In this document: piece by piece, positions 1-9,944 of the stretch
Numbering within the stretch: the stretch's first letter is position 1
Layout: every line of letters begins with the position of its first letter
Source: Alphaproteobacteria bacterium
Lineage (GTDB): Bacteria > Pseudomonadota > Alphaproteobacteria > Micavibrionales > Micavibrionaceae
NCBI GenBank assembly: GCA_021208265.1
Contig: JAJOJU010000018.1
Location: 1 to 38,370 of the forward strand
DNA: 38,370 nt
Direction: 5' to 3'
Position numbers and translations under genes: made by a program
The notes under the pieces: generated by a model
What the model saw: the letters and a program-made list of their open reading frames with translations, nothing else
What the model was told of the DNA's origin: nothing
Databases searched by the model: none

Positions 1-24
1 TTGCCGCTTGCCGCCCGCATGTAA
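1..24 (+). CDS. 3' end of an upstream gene, possibly ruvC
   Basis: The first eight codons in frame 1 read LPLAARM and then TAA, which could be the C-terminus of a gene entering from the left. RuvC precedes ruvA in many proteobacteria, so ruvC is the positional guess. The piece is too short for any homology argument, and another frame stays open to about base 80. Confidence 0.25.
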   Translation: MPLAARM

Positions 25-86
25 GGGTGTGAGTAACCGGGAAAAAAAGACTTACCTCTTGCCCGGCAGCCCTTTAAACTAAAGCC

Positions 87-704
87 ATGATCGGCAAACT
101 TTCTGGCATTATCGATTCCTTTGGGAGCAATCACCTGATTCTGGATGTGCAGGGCGTGGGGTACCACGTCAATACCTCAGCCCGCACATTGGGCGCTTTG
201 GGTGAGGTGGGGTCGCCCGCTAAACTCTTGATCGATACGCATGTGCGTGAAGATGCCATTACATTATACGGCTTCGCCAGCGCGGCAGAGCAAGCCTGGT
301 TCCGGCTTTTAACGTCCGTGCAGGGTGTGGGGGCAAAGGCGGGGCTGGCGATTTTAAGCGCCTGCCCGGCGGATCGTCTCGGCATTGCCATTGCCGCACA
401 GGATAAAGCAGCCCTGACGCAGGCCGATGGTGTTGGCCCCAAGCTGGCCTTGCGCATTCTGACCGAACTCAAAGACAAAGCCGGGAAGATTGACCTTGGC
501 CCCGGTTCGTTAAAGGTAAGCACGCCTAATAGTGCCGCGCCTGTTTCTGATGGCAGCGGCGTGGAAAGTGATGCTCTCTCAGCGCTTATTAATCTGGGGT
601 ACGGCCGTAGCGAAGCCTATCAGGCCATTCTGAAAGCCAAAGACCGCGCCAATGATAACCTGCAAACGCTGATCACCGAAGCGCTGAAGGAGCTGAGCGC
701 ATGA
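87..704 (+). CDS. ruvA: Holliday junction branch migration protein RuvA
   Basis: RuvA binds four-way junctions as a tetramer and positions the RuvB motors for branch migration in recombinational repair. The 205-residue product has the family length. An N-terminal OB-fold starts MIGKLSG (about 1-64). Two helix-hairpin-helix repeats follow, seen as [13 protein letters not shown] and [13 protein letters not shown] (about 75-130). After a flexible linker, domain III (about 160-205, [16 protein letters not shown]) contacts RuvB. The stop overlaps the ruvB start as ATGA, so the two are translationally coupled. The reading frame is intact. Confidence 0.97.
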   Translation: MIGKLSGIIDSFGSNHLILDVQGVGYHVNTSARTLGALGEVGSPAKLLIDTHVREDAITLYGFASAAEQAWFRLLTSVQGVGAKAGLAILSACPADRLGIAIAAQDKAALTQADGVGPKLALRILTELKDKAGKIDLGPGSLKVSTPNSAAPVSDGSGVESDALSALINLGYGRSEAYQAILKAKDRANDNLQTLITEALKELSA

Positions 705-1740
705 GTGGTATAGCCCAAGAAAAGAATGAAATGCTGGAGCGCGACGCGCAGCCCCTTGAGAAGGGGGAAGAGGCAACGCTGCGCCCGCTATCGCTGGAAG
801 AATTCGTGGGGCAGGAACCCTTGCGCGCTAACTTACGCGTCTTTATCGAAGCAGCCCGCAAGCGCGGGGAAGCGATGGATCACGCCCTGCTTTACGGCCC
901 GCCGGGGCTGGGCAAAACCACGCTGGCGCAGATTATCGCCAAGGAACTGGGCGTGGGTTTTCGCGGGACATCCGGCCCCGTGATTGCCAAGGCTGGGGAT
1001 TTGGCGGCTATCCTGACCAATCTGCAACCGCATGACGTGCTGTTTATTGATGAAATTCATCGCCTGAACCCGGCGGTGGAGGAAATTCTCTACCCCGCCA
1101 TGGAAGACCGCAAGCTGGATATCATGATCGGCGAGGGGCCTGCCGCCCGCTCCATCCAGATTGACCTGCCGCCCTTCACACTGGTGGGGGCGACAACGCG
1201 TTCGGGCCTTCTCACGAACCCGTTGCGTGACCGGTTTGGCATTCCTCTGCGTTTGGAATTTTATACGGATAGTGAATTATCATTATTATCAAAAGGCTGT
1301 CAGGTCTTCTTGAAATGAAATTAGAGGAAGAGGGGGCGCTTGAAATTGCCAAACGTTCCCGCGGCACACCCCGTATTGCTGGGCGTCTTACCCGCCGCGT
1401 ACGTGATTTTGCCGAAGCCGAAGGCTCTCTCAGCATTACCCGCATTCATGTTGATAAGGCCTTGCGGCGACTGGATGTCGATGCCAGCGGCCTTGATTCC
1501 ATGGATCGCCGTTACCTGACCTGCATTGCTGAGAATTACGGCGGCGGCCCTGTGGGGGTTGAAACGCTCGCAGCTGTGTTATCCGAAGCGCGTGACATGA
1601 TCGAAGATGTGATTGAGCCTTATTTGATGCAGCAGGGGCTTGTGCAAAGAACCCCGCGCGGGAGGTGTATATCATCCAAGGGTTTCAAATATTTAGGGCT
1701 GGAAGTTAAATCTATAAATCAGGATAATTTGTTCGAGTAA
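701..1740 (+). CDS. ruvB: Holliday junction ATP-dependent helicase RuvB (one-base frameshift)
   Basis: RuvB is the hexameric AAA+ motor that drives branch migration with RuvA. The first part shows Walker A GPPGLGKT (residues 66-73), Walker B LFIDEIH (D117, E118), sensor 1 GATTRSG and the arginine-finger region. The frame breaks near 1275-1283, in a TTATCATTATTATC stretch. The winged-helix C-terminal part ([20 protein letters not shown]) continues in another frame to the stop at 1738-1740. One added base restores a single 346-residue protein of normal length. Bacteria can survive ruvB loss, but the protein is otherwise fully conserved, so a sequence error is more likely than a true mutation. 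Confidence 0.93.
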
Positions 1741-1744
1741 GGCT

Positions 1745-2165
1745 ATGTCACATACCATTCCCATCCGCATTTATTACGAAGATACCGATGCCGGGGCGAT
1801 TGCCTATCACGCCAGCTTTATCCGGTTTTGTGAGCGCGGGCGCAGTGAGTTCCTGCGCCATATCGGCTTTACCAACAGCAGTCTGACGAAGGAGCTGGGA
1901 ACTTTTTTTCGTGGCCCGGCATTTGGAAGCGGACTACCTGAAGCCCGCGCTTCTGGATGATCTCCTTATGCTCGAAACATCGATCATAGACATGAAAAAC
2001 ACCAGCTTCGTCATGAGGCAGGTTTTGCGGAAGGAATTTGACGGCGTGCCAGAAATTATCTGCGAAGTAAAAGTCACCCTTGTCTGCGTTAATGCGCATG
2101 ATATAAAACCTGTAAGAATCCCTGCAAAATTGCGTGAAAAATTTGAGGAGCATAAAGAGAGATGA
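1745..2165 (+). CDS. ybgC: Tol-Pal-associated acyl-CoA thioesterase YbgC (one-base frameshift)
   Basis: YbgC is a hot-dog-fold acyl-CoA thioesterase usually encoded first in tol-pal clusters. The N-terminus has the 4HBT signature EDTDAGAIAYHASF with the catalytic Asp. The frame breaks in a run of seven T at 1901-1909. Removing one T gives GTFFVARHLEADYLKPA, the standard family continuation, and a 139-residue protein. The stop TGA overlaps the tolQ ATG (ATGA), so translation is probably coupled. An extra base in a T7 run points to a sequencing artefact. Confidence 0.9.
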
Positions 2166-2920
2166 ACGAAACTGTTGATGCCGTAGCCCTGGCCGGTTCT
2201 GTTGCCCAGCACGACTTGAGCATGTGGGGGTTGTTCCTGCAGGCCGACCCGATTGTTAAAACGGTGATGATACTGCTGATGTCCGCATCGGTATGGAGCT
2301 GGGCTATCATATTCCACAAGCGCAGCCAGATCGCGATGTTAAACCGCCGCGCCAACCGTTTTGAAGATTCTTTCTGGTCCGGTGAATCGCTCGACAAAAT
2401 TTATCAGCGCGTCAAAAACAGCAAGCCCGACCCCATGCTGGCAACATTCTCCACGGGGATGGAAGAATGGCAGACGGGCGTTGCCGGCGGTATGCCTGCG
2501 AAGGAAAGCCTGCAGGCCTCTCTCCGTCAGCGTGTCGAGCGTGCCATGAGTGTTACGATTGGTCGAGAGATGGACCTTCTGGAGCGTGGCATGACGTTCC
2601 TGGCCTCGATCGGTTCCGTGGCGCCCTTCATTGGGTTGTTTGGAACGGTCTGGGGGATTATGAACTCTTTCTCATCCATCGCGGCAACGAACAATACATC
2701 ACTGGCTGTTGTGGCCCCCGGTATTGCCGAAGCCTTGTTTGCAACGGCTTTGGGCCTTGTGGCTGCTATTCCGGCGGTGGTGGCGTATAACGTGTTTTCG
2801 ACAGCGCTTAACCGTTATGGCGCGCGTTTGGAAGCTTTTACGGATGAGTTTACGGCAATCCTTTCCCGCCACCTTGATTCACTGGATAGCAACGGCAATA
2901 ACAGCAGAAAGGCAGCGTAA
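2162..2920 (+). CDS. tolQ: Tol-Pal system inner-membrane protein TolQ
   Basis: TolQ is the MotA/ExbB-type proton-channel subunit that, with TolR, uses the proton gradient to energise TolA and constrict the outer membrane during division. At 252 residues it has three membrane segments: about 33-51, 145-168 and 185-212. The last two carry the conserved small and polar residues of the channel (GSVAPFIGLFGTVWGIM; EALFATALGLVAAIPAV). A GAGGAG ribosome-binding site lies 9 bases before the ATG. The gene is intact, which contrasts with its frameshifted neighbours. Confidence 0.96.
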   Translation: MNETVDAVALAGSVAQHDLSMWGLFLQADPIVKTVMILLMSASVWSWAIIFHKRSQIAMLNRRANRFEDSFWSGESLDKIYQRVKNSKPDPMLATFSTGMEEWQTGVAGGMPAKESLQASLRQRVERAMSVTIGREMDLLERGMTFLASIGSVAPFIGLFGTVWGIMNSFSSIAATNNTSLAVVAPGIAEALFATALGLVAAIPAVVAYNVFSTALNRYGARLEAFTDEFTAILSRHLDSLDSNGNNSRKAA

Positions 2921-2923
2921 ATT

Positions 2924-3367
2924 ATGGGCGCCTCAATGATGGGTAAATCAAAGAGTGGACGCGGACGTCGCGGCGGTTCCTACCGCCCGATGGCTGAGAT
3001 TAACGTGACGCCCTTTGTGGATGTTATGTTGGTTCTGCTGATTGTATTCATGGTGGCAGCACCCTTGCTGACGGCGGGTGTGCCTGTGGACCTTCCACAA
3101 TCTAACGCCAAACCCATTCAGGATGAAGATAACAAGCCGATTGAGATCACCGTTGATAGCAGCGGTAAAACCTTTGTCGGCGAAACGGAAGTGGAGTTTG
3201 ACCGCCTTGTGCCTTTGCTTACGGCCATGACGCAAGGTCAGTCAGACCGCCGTATTTATATTCGCGGTGATCAGGCCATTAATTACGGGCTTGTCATGAA
3301 AGTTATTGGCGCCATTAACGGCGCCGGATTTAGCAAAGTGGCTTTGATTTCGGAAGCAAAACCCTAA
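2924..3367 (+). CDS. tolR: Tol-Pal system protein TolR
   Basis: TolR is the ExbD-type partner of TolQ, with one membrane helix and a periplasmic domain. The 147-residue product shows the signature MAEINVTPFVDVMLVLLIVF with the essential membrane Asp at residue 33. The periplasmic part ends with the usual IYIRGDQAINYGLVMKVIG. The start lies 3 bases after the tolQ stop; methionines at residues 5 and 6 are possible alternatives. The basic, Gly/Arg-rich N-terminal 20 residues are cytoplasmic. Confidence 0.95.
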   Translation: MGASMMGKSKSGRGRRGGSYRPMAEINVTPFVDVMLVLLIVFMVAAPLLTAGVPVDLPQSNAKPIQDEDNKPIEITVDSSGKTFVGETEVEFDRLVPLLTAMTQGQSDRRIYIRGDQAINYGLVMKVIGAINGAGFSKVALISEAKP

Positions 3368-3380
3368 ATAGTTTTTTGTT

Positions 3381-4298
3381 ATGAACACGATGACCACACA
3401 ATCAGGCCCGTTATCGAATCTCGCCGGATCAGACGATATGCGGGGCTCGGTTATTACCTCATCACTGTTTCATATATTTATTCTGATCGTCTTGAGTATT
3501 GGTCTACCGCTTATGCCGCAAGACCCAATTGAAATCGCCCCGCCGATCAATGTCGAGATTGTTGATGTTTCTGATATCTCCCGCACAAACAAGCTGGCTG
3601 AACCGCAGCCTAAACCCAAGGAAGAAGTGAAAAAAGAAGAACCGGCTCCGGCCAAGCCTGTCCCCAAACAAATGACGGCAGAAGCGCCGCCGGATCTGAC
3701 CCAGCCAAAACCGCCGGAAGTCAAAGAGATTGAAAAGCCGAAGGAAGAGCCGAAAAAGCCGGAACCCCTGAAGCGCGAGGAAATTAAAAAACCGGCCCCG
3801 CCGAAAGAAAAACCGAAGCCGCCGGCGCCGGAAAAACCCAAAGTGGTGGAACAGAAAAAGCAGGATAATGATTTCCAGAGCCTACTTAAAAACCTGACGC
3901 CGGAAGCACCGTCAGCTGGAACGGACGATCAGGCCCCGCCCGCCAAGGCTCCGCCGGAAGTTGCCCAACTGGCGGAACTTGCCAACCGCTTAACCGTTAG
4001 CGAGCAGGACGCGCTGCGCCGCCAACTTTCCCAATGCTGGAATATTCTGGCCGGGGCGGAATATGCGGAAAATCTGGCCGTGGAATTACGGGTCTTCATG
4101 AACCCCGACCGCACGGTTAACAATGCCGTGGTGCTGGACAAAATTCGCTATAACGCCAACGCGCCTTACCGCGCGGCGGCGGATGCGGCGCTTCGTGCCT
4201 TGCGTAACCCCAACTGTACACCGCTTGCCTTGCCGGAAGGAAAATTCGAGCAGTGGAAGGTTTTTGTTATTCGGTTCGACCCGAAGGATGTGTTATAA
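3381..4298 (+). CDS. tolA: Tol-Pal system protein TolA
   Basis: TolA spans the periplasm and links the TolQR motor to TolB/Pal. The 305-residue product has a membrane anchor at about 24-45, a long Pro/Lys/Glu-rich extended region (about 70-165, repeated KPPEVKEIEKPKEEPKKPEP-like units), and a globular C-terminal domain (about 200-305) with the TolA/TonB_C-type AELANRLTVSEQDALRRQLS and two cysteines (QCW, NPNC) typical of domain III. The first ATG has only a weak ribosome-binding site; residues 4 or 20 are alternative starts. Confidence 0.93.
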   Translation: MNTMTTQSGPLSNLAGSDDMRGSVITSSLFHIFILIVLSIGLPLMPQDPIEIAPPINVEIVDVSDISRTNKLAEPQPKPKEEVKKEEPAPAKPVPKQMTAEAPPDLTQPKPPEVKEIEKPKEEPKKPEPLKREEIKKPAPPKEKPKPPAPEKPKVVEQKKQDNDFQSLLKNLTPEAPSAGTDDQAPPAKAPPEVAQLAELANRLTVSEQDALRRQLSQCWNILAGAEYAENLAVELRVFMNPDRTVNNAVVLDKIRYNANAPYRAAADAALRALRNPNCTPLALPEGKFEQWKVFVIRFDPKDVL

Positions 4299-4338
4299 AT
4301 ACAAGCTTTTTGATCCCTGAAATGAGGTAATGTTATCT

Positions 4339-5663
4339 ATGCCTGCACTCTCCAAATTTTCTGCCCTTATCGCTTTATTTATCATGATTGTGATGCCACT
4401 CTCTGCCAAGGCGGAGTTGCGGGTTGATATCACCCAAGGGCGGATCGAGCCGATGCCGGTTTCCATTCCTTCATTTTTCGCGGCTGACTCATCCAGCCAG
4501 CAGCTGGCGGTTGATATGCCAGGGATTATTTCATCGAATCTCGAAAGTTCCGGCCTGTTCCGCCCGATCGATCCGAAAGCTTTCGTTCAAAGTGTTGAAT
4601 CGATGGAACGCGAGGGTGTACGTTTCGCTGAATGGCGCGCCAATGGCTCTCAGGCTTTGATCACAGGCCGCGTCAGCCGTATGCAGGACGGGCGTACGCG
4701 CGTGGAATTCCGCCTGTGGGATGTGTTCGGGCAGAAACAATTAATCGGCACAGCCTTTACCACGACTATGGATAACTGGCGCCGTATCGCGCACATCATT
4801 TCCGATGAAATATATAAACGCCTGACCGGAGAAGATGGCTACTTCGATTCCCGCATTGTTTACATTGCCGAAAGCGGCCCGGTAACGCAGCGTCAAAAAC
4901 GCCTTGCGATTATGGATCAGGATGGCGCCAATCATAAATACCTGACCGGCGGCAGCGATCTGGTGCTGACCCCGCGCTTTTCACCCACTGAACAAAAAAT
5001 CGCCTATATGTCTTACGTGGGCGGAAAACCACGCGTGTATGTTTATGATATCTCCACCGGGCGTCAGGATATTCTGGGTAATTTCCCCGGCATGACCTTT
5101 GCACCGCGTTTCTCCCCCGATGGGCGCAAGGTGGTGATGAGCCTTGCCAAAAACGGCAATACTGACATTTATGTGATGGATCTGGGTTCACGCCAATCCA
5201 ATCGCATTACCGACAGCCCATCGATTGATACGGCCCCCACATATTCGCCTGATGGCCGCCGAATCGCCTTTGAATCCGACCGCGGCGGGTCGCAGCAGAT
5301 TTATGTTATGAATGCGGATGGTTCCGGCGCGCAGCGTATTACCTTCGGGCAAGGGCGTTACGCCAACCCGGTATGGTCACCGCGCGGTGATTTGATTGCC
5401 TTTACGCGGATGTATCAGGGCAAATTCTATATCGGCGTTATCCGCCCGGATGGTTCGGGTGAGCGCCTGATTACCACGGCTTACCACGTAGAAGGGCCAA
5501 GCTGGTCACCGAATGGCCGCGTTCTGACTTATTTCAAGGACGTCCGGGTCGTAACGGTAAATCATCCAACGTCTACACTGTCGACATCACGGGCTTTAAT
5601 GAGCGCATGCTGAGAACACCCGGTGACGGTTCCGACCCGGCATGGAGCCCGCTTAACAAGTAA
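4339..5663 (+). CDS. tolB: Tol-Pal translocation protein TolB (one-base frameshift near the end)
   Basis: TolB is a periplasmic protein that binds Pal and TolA. After a signal peptide (MPALSKFSALIALFIMIVMP, cleavage near AKA-E) come an N-terminal domain and a six-bladed beta-propeller with repeats such as SPDGRRIAFESDRGGSQQIY. I prefer the ATG at 4339 over 4330 because GAGGT at 4324-4328 then has normal spacing. The frame breaks near 5540-5545. One added base restores RPGRNGKSSNVYTVDITGFN and the C-terminus DPAWSPLNK with stop 5661-5663, about 441 residues. No pal gene follows. Confidence 0.93.
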
Positions 5664-5666
5664 TCT

Positions 5667-6134
5667 TCAGGAAATATCTTCGAAGAGCGCGACAACCTTG
5701 TTATAGGTTTCGCGCTTGAAAGGGATGATTAAATCCGGCGTTTTGTGCAGACTGACCCATTGCCATGCTTGGAATTCCGGCGGATTATGGGCCGTCAAAT
5801 TGATATCGGAATCAGCGCCCGTAAAGCGTAGCGCTACCCATGTTTGTTCCTGTCCGGCGTATTTTCCGCCCCATAATTTCTTTTGCAAATGTTCCGGCAA
5901 ATCATAACGAATGGTTTGTGAGGCAATGCGGATCACTTCCGCCTTATTATTATCAATCCCAACCTCTTCGTATAGTTCACGCCACAGGGCGTCTTCCACG
6001 CTTTCCCCGGGATCGATGCCGCCTTGCGGCATTTGCCAGTCACCGCCGGGGCTGTCGATACGTTCGCCCACAAACACTTTTCCGTCAGGATTAAAAATGG
6101 TTAGCCCCACACATGGGCGATAAAGCGCACTCAT
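5667..6134 (-). CDS. rppH: RNA pyrophosphohydrolase RppH (Nudix hydrolase)
   Basis: RppH removes pyrophosphate from the 5' end of transcripts, starting RNase E-dependent decay. The Nudix box GGIDPGESVEDALWRELYEEVGI is complete, and flanking RppH features (MPQGGID, LPEHLQKKLWGGKYAGQEQTW) are present. I place the start at 6134 (MSALYRPCVG), giving 155 residues, because GAGG sits 8-10 bases upstream and the family starts there; longer upstream reading overlaps the preceding gene. The start overlaps the stop of the deacetylase gene as TAATG. It converges on tolB with a 3-base gap. Confidence 0.93.
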   Translation of the reverse strand: MSALYRPCVGLTIFNPDGKVFVGERIDSPGGDWQMPQGGIDPGESVEDALWRELYEEVGIDNNKAEVIRIASQTIRYDLPEHLQKKLWGGKYAGQEQTWVALRFTGADSDINLTAHNPPEFQAWQWVSLHKTPDLIIPFKRETYNKVVALFEDIS

Positions 6135-7239
6135 TATTCCGGCCTCGTAACAGCGGAAAGCGGTGCCAAAACAATACCCTTGGCGTGCAGGCCGTCTTCC
6201 CATTTCTTCAGTGCGTCAATGACAGCCGGGTAGGCAGGAGCCACAATAATAACCGGCTTTTTATCCAGCGCCCGGCTTTCAGCAATTTCCAAGGCTTCGG
6301 CCGTTTTACCCGAAAAGCGGGCATCATTAAGTTAATGACACCCTGTGCGTATGGTGCTTTCAGGCGCTTGGCGATGTCAGCCACTGTTGCGGGTGGCTGC
6401 GGGTTTAGCTCCACATACCCCAGCCCACGGTTAAATATTTCATCAAACAGGGATTGCATCATTAAGGTCACAGGCTTAAAGCGGTCGCTATAAAACCCGA
6501 CAACGCCGACATATCCATCCGCTTGCGCCAGAATACCCTCCAGGCGAATTTCGTTTTCCGGCAATAATAATGTACCGGACAGCGCCCGCGGCCCCGGATC
6601 AATTTCGGAATAACTTTGGCTTTCCATGGGGAGCGATAACCACAGTTCATGCCCGGCATCTTTGGCAGCTTTCTGCCATTGCGGCGCTTGCGCCGCGTAA
6701 GGCGATATAATCAGGCTTACCGTGCCGGGAAGCGCCAAAACTTTTTCGGAATGGTCTGCCTTCAGGCCATACCCATCAATTACCAAGGCAATCCGGGGCA
6801 GGGTAGCCGGGTGCTTATAGGGCCGCGCATATGCCTTAAAGGGTGTTAAACCATCACTTTTTCTGATGATGGGCAGCATTCCTTGCGCCCCTTTTTCTGT
6901 CAGTCCCTCGACCAGCCCCTTCATCTTAACGGGAAGATACTCCTCATGTTTTGGCGCGGGGGCAGGCTCGGTTTTCTCGGCTGCACCATGAGACGAAGGC
7001 TCTATAGGCTCATGCGCGGGCACCTTTTCAATATCCTGATGCCCATTGGTATGTACAGGAAAACCAGGTTTATCAATGACAATCATGCGCGATGTCATAA
7101 GGGATTGCAGATGTTCCGCCGTGCCGGAAGTATTGATTGCCAAAACAATTAGAACCGCAGCCACAATAAGGCAGCCACCAGCAATACCTGCACCAAAGGC
7201 TTTGCGATCAAAATCCTGAATGGCTTTTGGAAAATTCAA
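6134..7239 (-). CDS. Divergent polysaccharide deacetylase family protein, YibQ-like (one-base frameshift)
   Basis: This family (formerly DUF610) is related to polysaccharide deacetylases and commonly follows envC and ctpA; its substrate is not established. An N-terminal membrane anchor (about 14-35) is followed by a Pro/Glu-rich linker and the deacetylase-like domain from about 145 (RIALVIDGYGL, SLIISPYA, HELWLSLPME). The frame breaks near 6328-6336. One added base turns GVINLMMPAF into GVINLNDARF and restores the C-terminus (KPVIIVAPAYPAVIDALKKW), which ends at 6134. The corrected length is about 368 residues. It is probably periplasmic and involved in cell-wall metabolism. Confidence 0.87.
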
Positions 7240-7251
7240 GCGGCTTTCCCC

Positions 7252-8697
7252 TTATTCAGCAGGCGCAGGATTACCGGTTCCCTCTGGTTCGCCCTCTTTC
7301 ATCCCTGATGTATGTTCGGATCTGGTCGGGTTGCCTTCCAGGCCGCCTTTATACAGATGCAACCCATTTAGCAGATCCAGTGCACGCAGTAACTGATAGT
7401 CCTGAACTTTTTCATCGGAAACTTCCGGCGATGCGCCATCTTCAGGCTGTTCTTTGGGGCGAATATCATCCTTGGGCAGGCTATCAACGGCCTTCTTGTT
7501 ATGTTCTTGCCCTAAAGCGCCGCGCAGATCAGATTCCCGTATCCGTTCAATCTGCCCCACACCTTCAATTTTAGCGGGTTCAACGATGATATCCGGTTCA
7601 ATCCCTGTTGCCTGAATAGAGCGGCCTGAGGGTGTATAATAACGTGCTGTCGTCAAGCGCATCGCCCCGTTACCCGGTAGGGGGATAACCGTTTGTACGG
7701 AGCCCTTCCCGAAGGATTTTGTGCCCAAAATAATCGCACGTTTATGATCCTGCAGTGCCCCCGCCACAATCTCGGACGCCGAAGCCGAACCACCATTGAT
7801 AAGCACAACAACCGGCGCGCCATCGGTAATATCGCCAGAATGAGCGTTGTCACGCTTGGTATCACGGGCATGGCGTCCGCGCGTGGAAACGATTTCGCCA
7901 CGGTCAAGAAAGTCATCCGCCACGGCAATCGCCTGGTCCAGAAGCCCGCCGGGGTTGTTACGCAGGTCGATAACATAGCCGGTCAGCTTGTCACCCAGCT
8001 GTTTTTTGATGTCTTCAACCGCGTCTTCCAGCCCGTCATCAGTGTTCTGGTTGAATGTGGTGATACGAATATAGCCGGCATTTCCTTCCACACGGTGACG
8101 CACAGGCTTTATGCGGATAACATCGCGGGTAATATCAAGCTCAATCGCATCCGCCACGTTTTCGCGGCGTACGGTCAGGTGAATATCAGTTCCCACGCGG
8201 CCGCGCATTTTATCAACAGCCTCCCCCAGTGTCAGCCCCAAAACAGGCTCCTGATCTATATGGGTAATATAATCACCCGCCTGTATTCCGGCGCGGAAAG
8301 CGGGGGTATCGTCAATGGGGGATACCACCTTTACAAAGCCGTTTTCCATTGTCACTTCAATACCAAGGCCGCCAAATTCGCCCTTGGTTTGCACCTGCAT
8401 ATCGGCAAACTGATCTTCATTCAAATAGCCGGAATGGGGATCGAGAGAGCTTAACATCCCATTCAGAGCCGTCTCGATAAGCTCCTTATCCGTGATTTCA
8501 TCAACATATTGGTGACGTACACGTTCAAAGACATCGCCAAATAAATTGAGATATTTATAGGTGTCTTCCGAGTTGCGCTCGATCTCTGCCTCAGGTTTAC
8601 TTCCCGCCGTTCTTGATTCCTGAGCCATGGAAGGCGCAGCGTTGAAAGCCATCAAGGTAACAGCCATGGCGGTTGAGAGGTAGAGCAGGCGGGACAT
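7252..8697 (-). CDS. ctpA: Periplasmic carboxyl-terminal processing protease (S41 family)
   Basis: An S41 serine protease that trims periplasmic proteins at the C-terminus. It has a signal peptide (cleavage near SMA-QES), a PDZ domain (about 105-185, GLGIEVTMENGFVKVVSPID) and the protease core. Numbering from the upstream ATG at 8709, the likely nucleophile is S310 in GGSASASEI and the catalytic Lys is K335 in SFGKGSVQ, the usual 25 residues apart. I prefer the ATG at 8697 because AAGG lies about 12 bases before it and abuts the 8709 ATG. The C-terminal 70 residues are charged and low-complexity. It sits between envC and the deacetylase, a common cell-separation cluster. Confidence 0.93.
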   Translation of the reverse strand: MSRLLYLSTAMAVTLMAFNAAPSMAQESRTAGSKPEAEIERNSEDTYKYLNLFGDVFERVRHQYVDEITDKELIETALNGMLSSLDPHSGYLNEDQFADMQVQTKGEFGGLGIEVTMENGFVKVVSPIDDTPAFRAGIQAGDYITHIDQEPVLGLTLGEAVDKMRGRVGTDIHLTVRRENVADAIELDITRDVIRIKPVRHRVEGNAGYIRITTFNQNTDDGLEDAVEDIKKQLGDKLTGYVIDLRNNPGGLLDQAIAVADDFLDRGEIVSTRGRHARDTKRDNAHSGDITDGAPVVVLINGGSASASEIVAGALQDHKRAIILGTKSFGKGSVQTVIPLPGNGAMRLTTARYYTPSGRSIQATGIEPDIIVEPAKIEGVGQIERIRESDLRGALGQEHNKKAVDSLPKDDIRPKEQPEDGASPEVSDEKVQDYQLLRALDLLNGLHLYKGGLEGNPTRSEHTSGMKEGEPEGTGNPAPAE

Positions 8698-8724
8698 AGG
8701 CGGGTTCATCCTTTTTCGGTGATT

Positions 8725-9944
8725 CTATCCAAGTTCGGCAAATTTCTGCGCCGGATTGACAGGTTTTCCATCAAGGCGCAGTTCGTAGTATAGGCTGGGT
8801 TTCCCATCGTTGCCCGTATTTTTTAGCGTACCGATAGGTTCCCCGGCAGAAACATTACGCTCCACTACTGTATCAATTTTTTCCAATCCTGCAATAAGGC
8901 TGTGATAGCCGCCCTGATGTTCAATAATCACAATATTCCCGTATTTTTTGAAAGCGCCGGCAAAGCGAACCTGCCCCGCCATGGGGGCTACAACAAGACC
9001 GCCGCCGCGCCCAGTGATGGATATACCCTGACTTTCCGCACCAATCGCATCAATCTCACGAAAGCGGGTTTTGATGATGCCGGATACAGGTAGTTGAGCT
9101 TCGCCGGACGGAGGCAGGGGGGTAAGCGGACCGGGGTCATAAACAGCATTACGCACGGACGATGTGTTTTGTTCCCGTTGTTGGCGCAGCGCCGCCGTTT
9201 TCTTTTCCTCACGGTCTTTTTGCAAACGGCCCACCAGATCTTTCAAGTTTTGTGCTTTGGCGGATATCTGTTTAACTTCAAGTTGCTTGGTTTTGAGATC
9301 TTCCGACGTGCGCGCATAAATGCTTTCCCGGTTTTTCAGGGTTTTCGCCAGCTCTTTTTCTTCGGACTTTAATTTATCAGCTGTTGCCACAAGCTTCTCT
9401 TTATCCGCCTGCATTTCCTTAGACAAGTTTTTCAGGCGGACGAGTTTTTCCTTCAGGTCGCTGGCCTGATTATCAAGAGCCGGGATAATTTCGCCCAGCA
9501 GCAGCGCGCTTTGTGCGGCCTCCAGCGGCGCGCCCGGTTTGGCGAATAAAGCTTCCGGCGGCACGCGGCGCAAACGCTGCAAGGCCATAACCAGTTTAGC
9601 CATGGCTTTTTGGTCACCCTCCAGGCTTTTACGGATGTCTAACCGCTCTTTTTCCAGCTCGGCCATGCGTGCTTCCAGTTCCCAGTGCCGCTTCATTTTC
9701 TGGACTGATTTGCCAGCGAGACGGATTCATCACGCGCCGATTTTAATTCAGCCTCTATATCCCTGACTTTTTCATCCAGCGCCTCTTCTTCCGCCCGCGT
9801 TTCTTTTAGCTGCGCTTCATAAGCCTGGGCATCCTGTTTGGAGCCGGGGCGGGGTGGCGGCGTTTCGGCATGGGAAATACAGCTTCCTGCCAACACAAAG
9901 AAACCAGATATAACGGCGATGAGTAAACGAATGTAATCAGTCAC
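8725..9944 (-). CDS. envC: EnvC-type murein hydrolase activator (one-base frameshift)
   Basis: EnvC-like proteins activate amidases that split septal peptidoglycan. Translation starts at GTG 9944, overlapping the rlmH end by 8 bases. A signal peptide (to about residue 26) is followed by a long coiled coil and a C-terminal LytM/M23 domain (GGLVVAPMAGQVRFAGAFKK, GNIVIIEHQGGYHSLIAGL). The last motif reads SLYYELR where active M23 peptidases have HxH, so the metal site is degenerate, as expected for an activator. The frame breaks in AGAAAATGAAG at about 9694-9699. One more A joins both parts into about 406 residues. Confidence 0.9.

Noticed and set aside
7693..8454. 253-codon plus-strand open frame opposite ctpA
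   Set aside because: Antisense to the conserved PDZ and protease domains; no ribosome-binding site or family resemblance.
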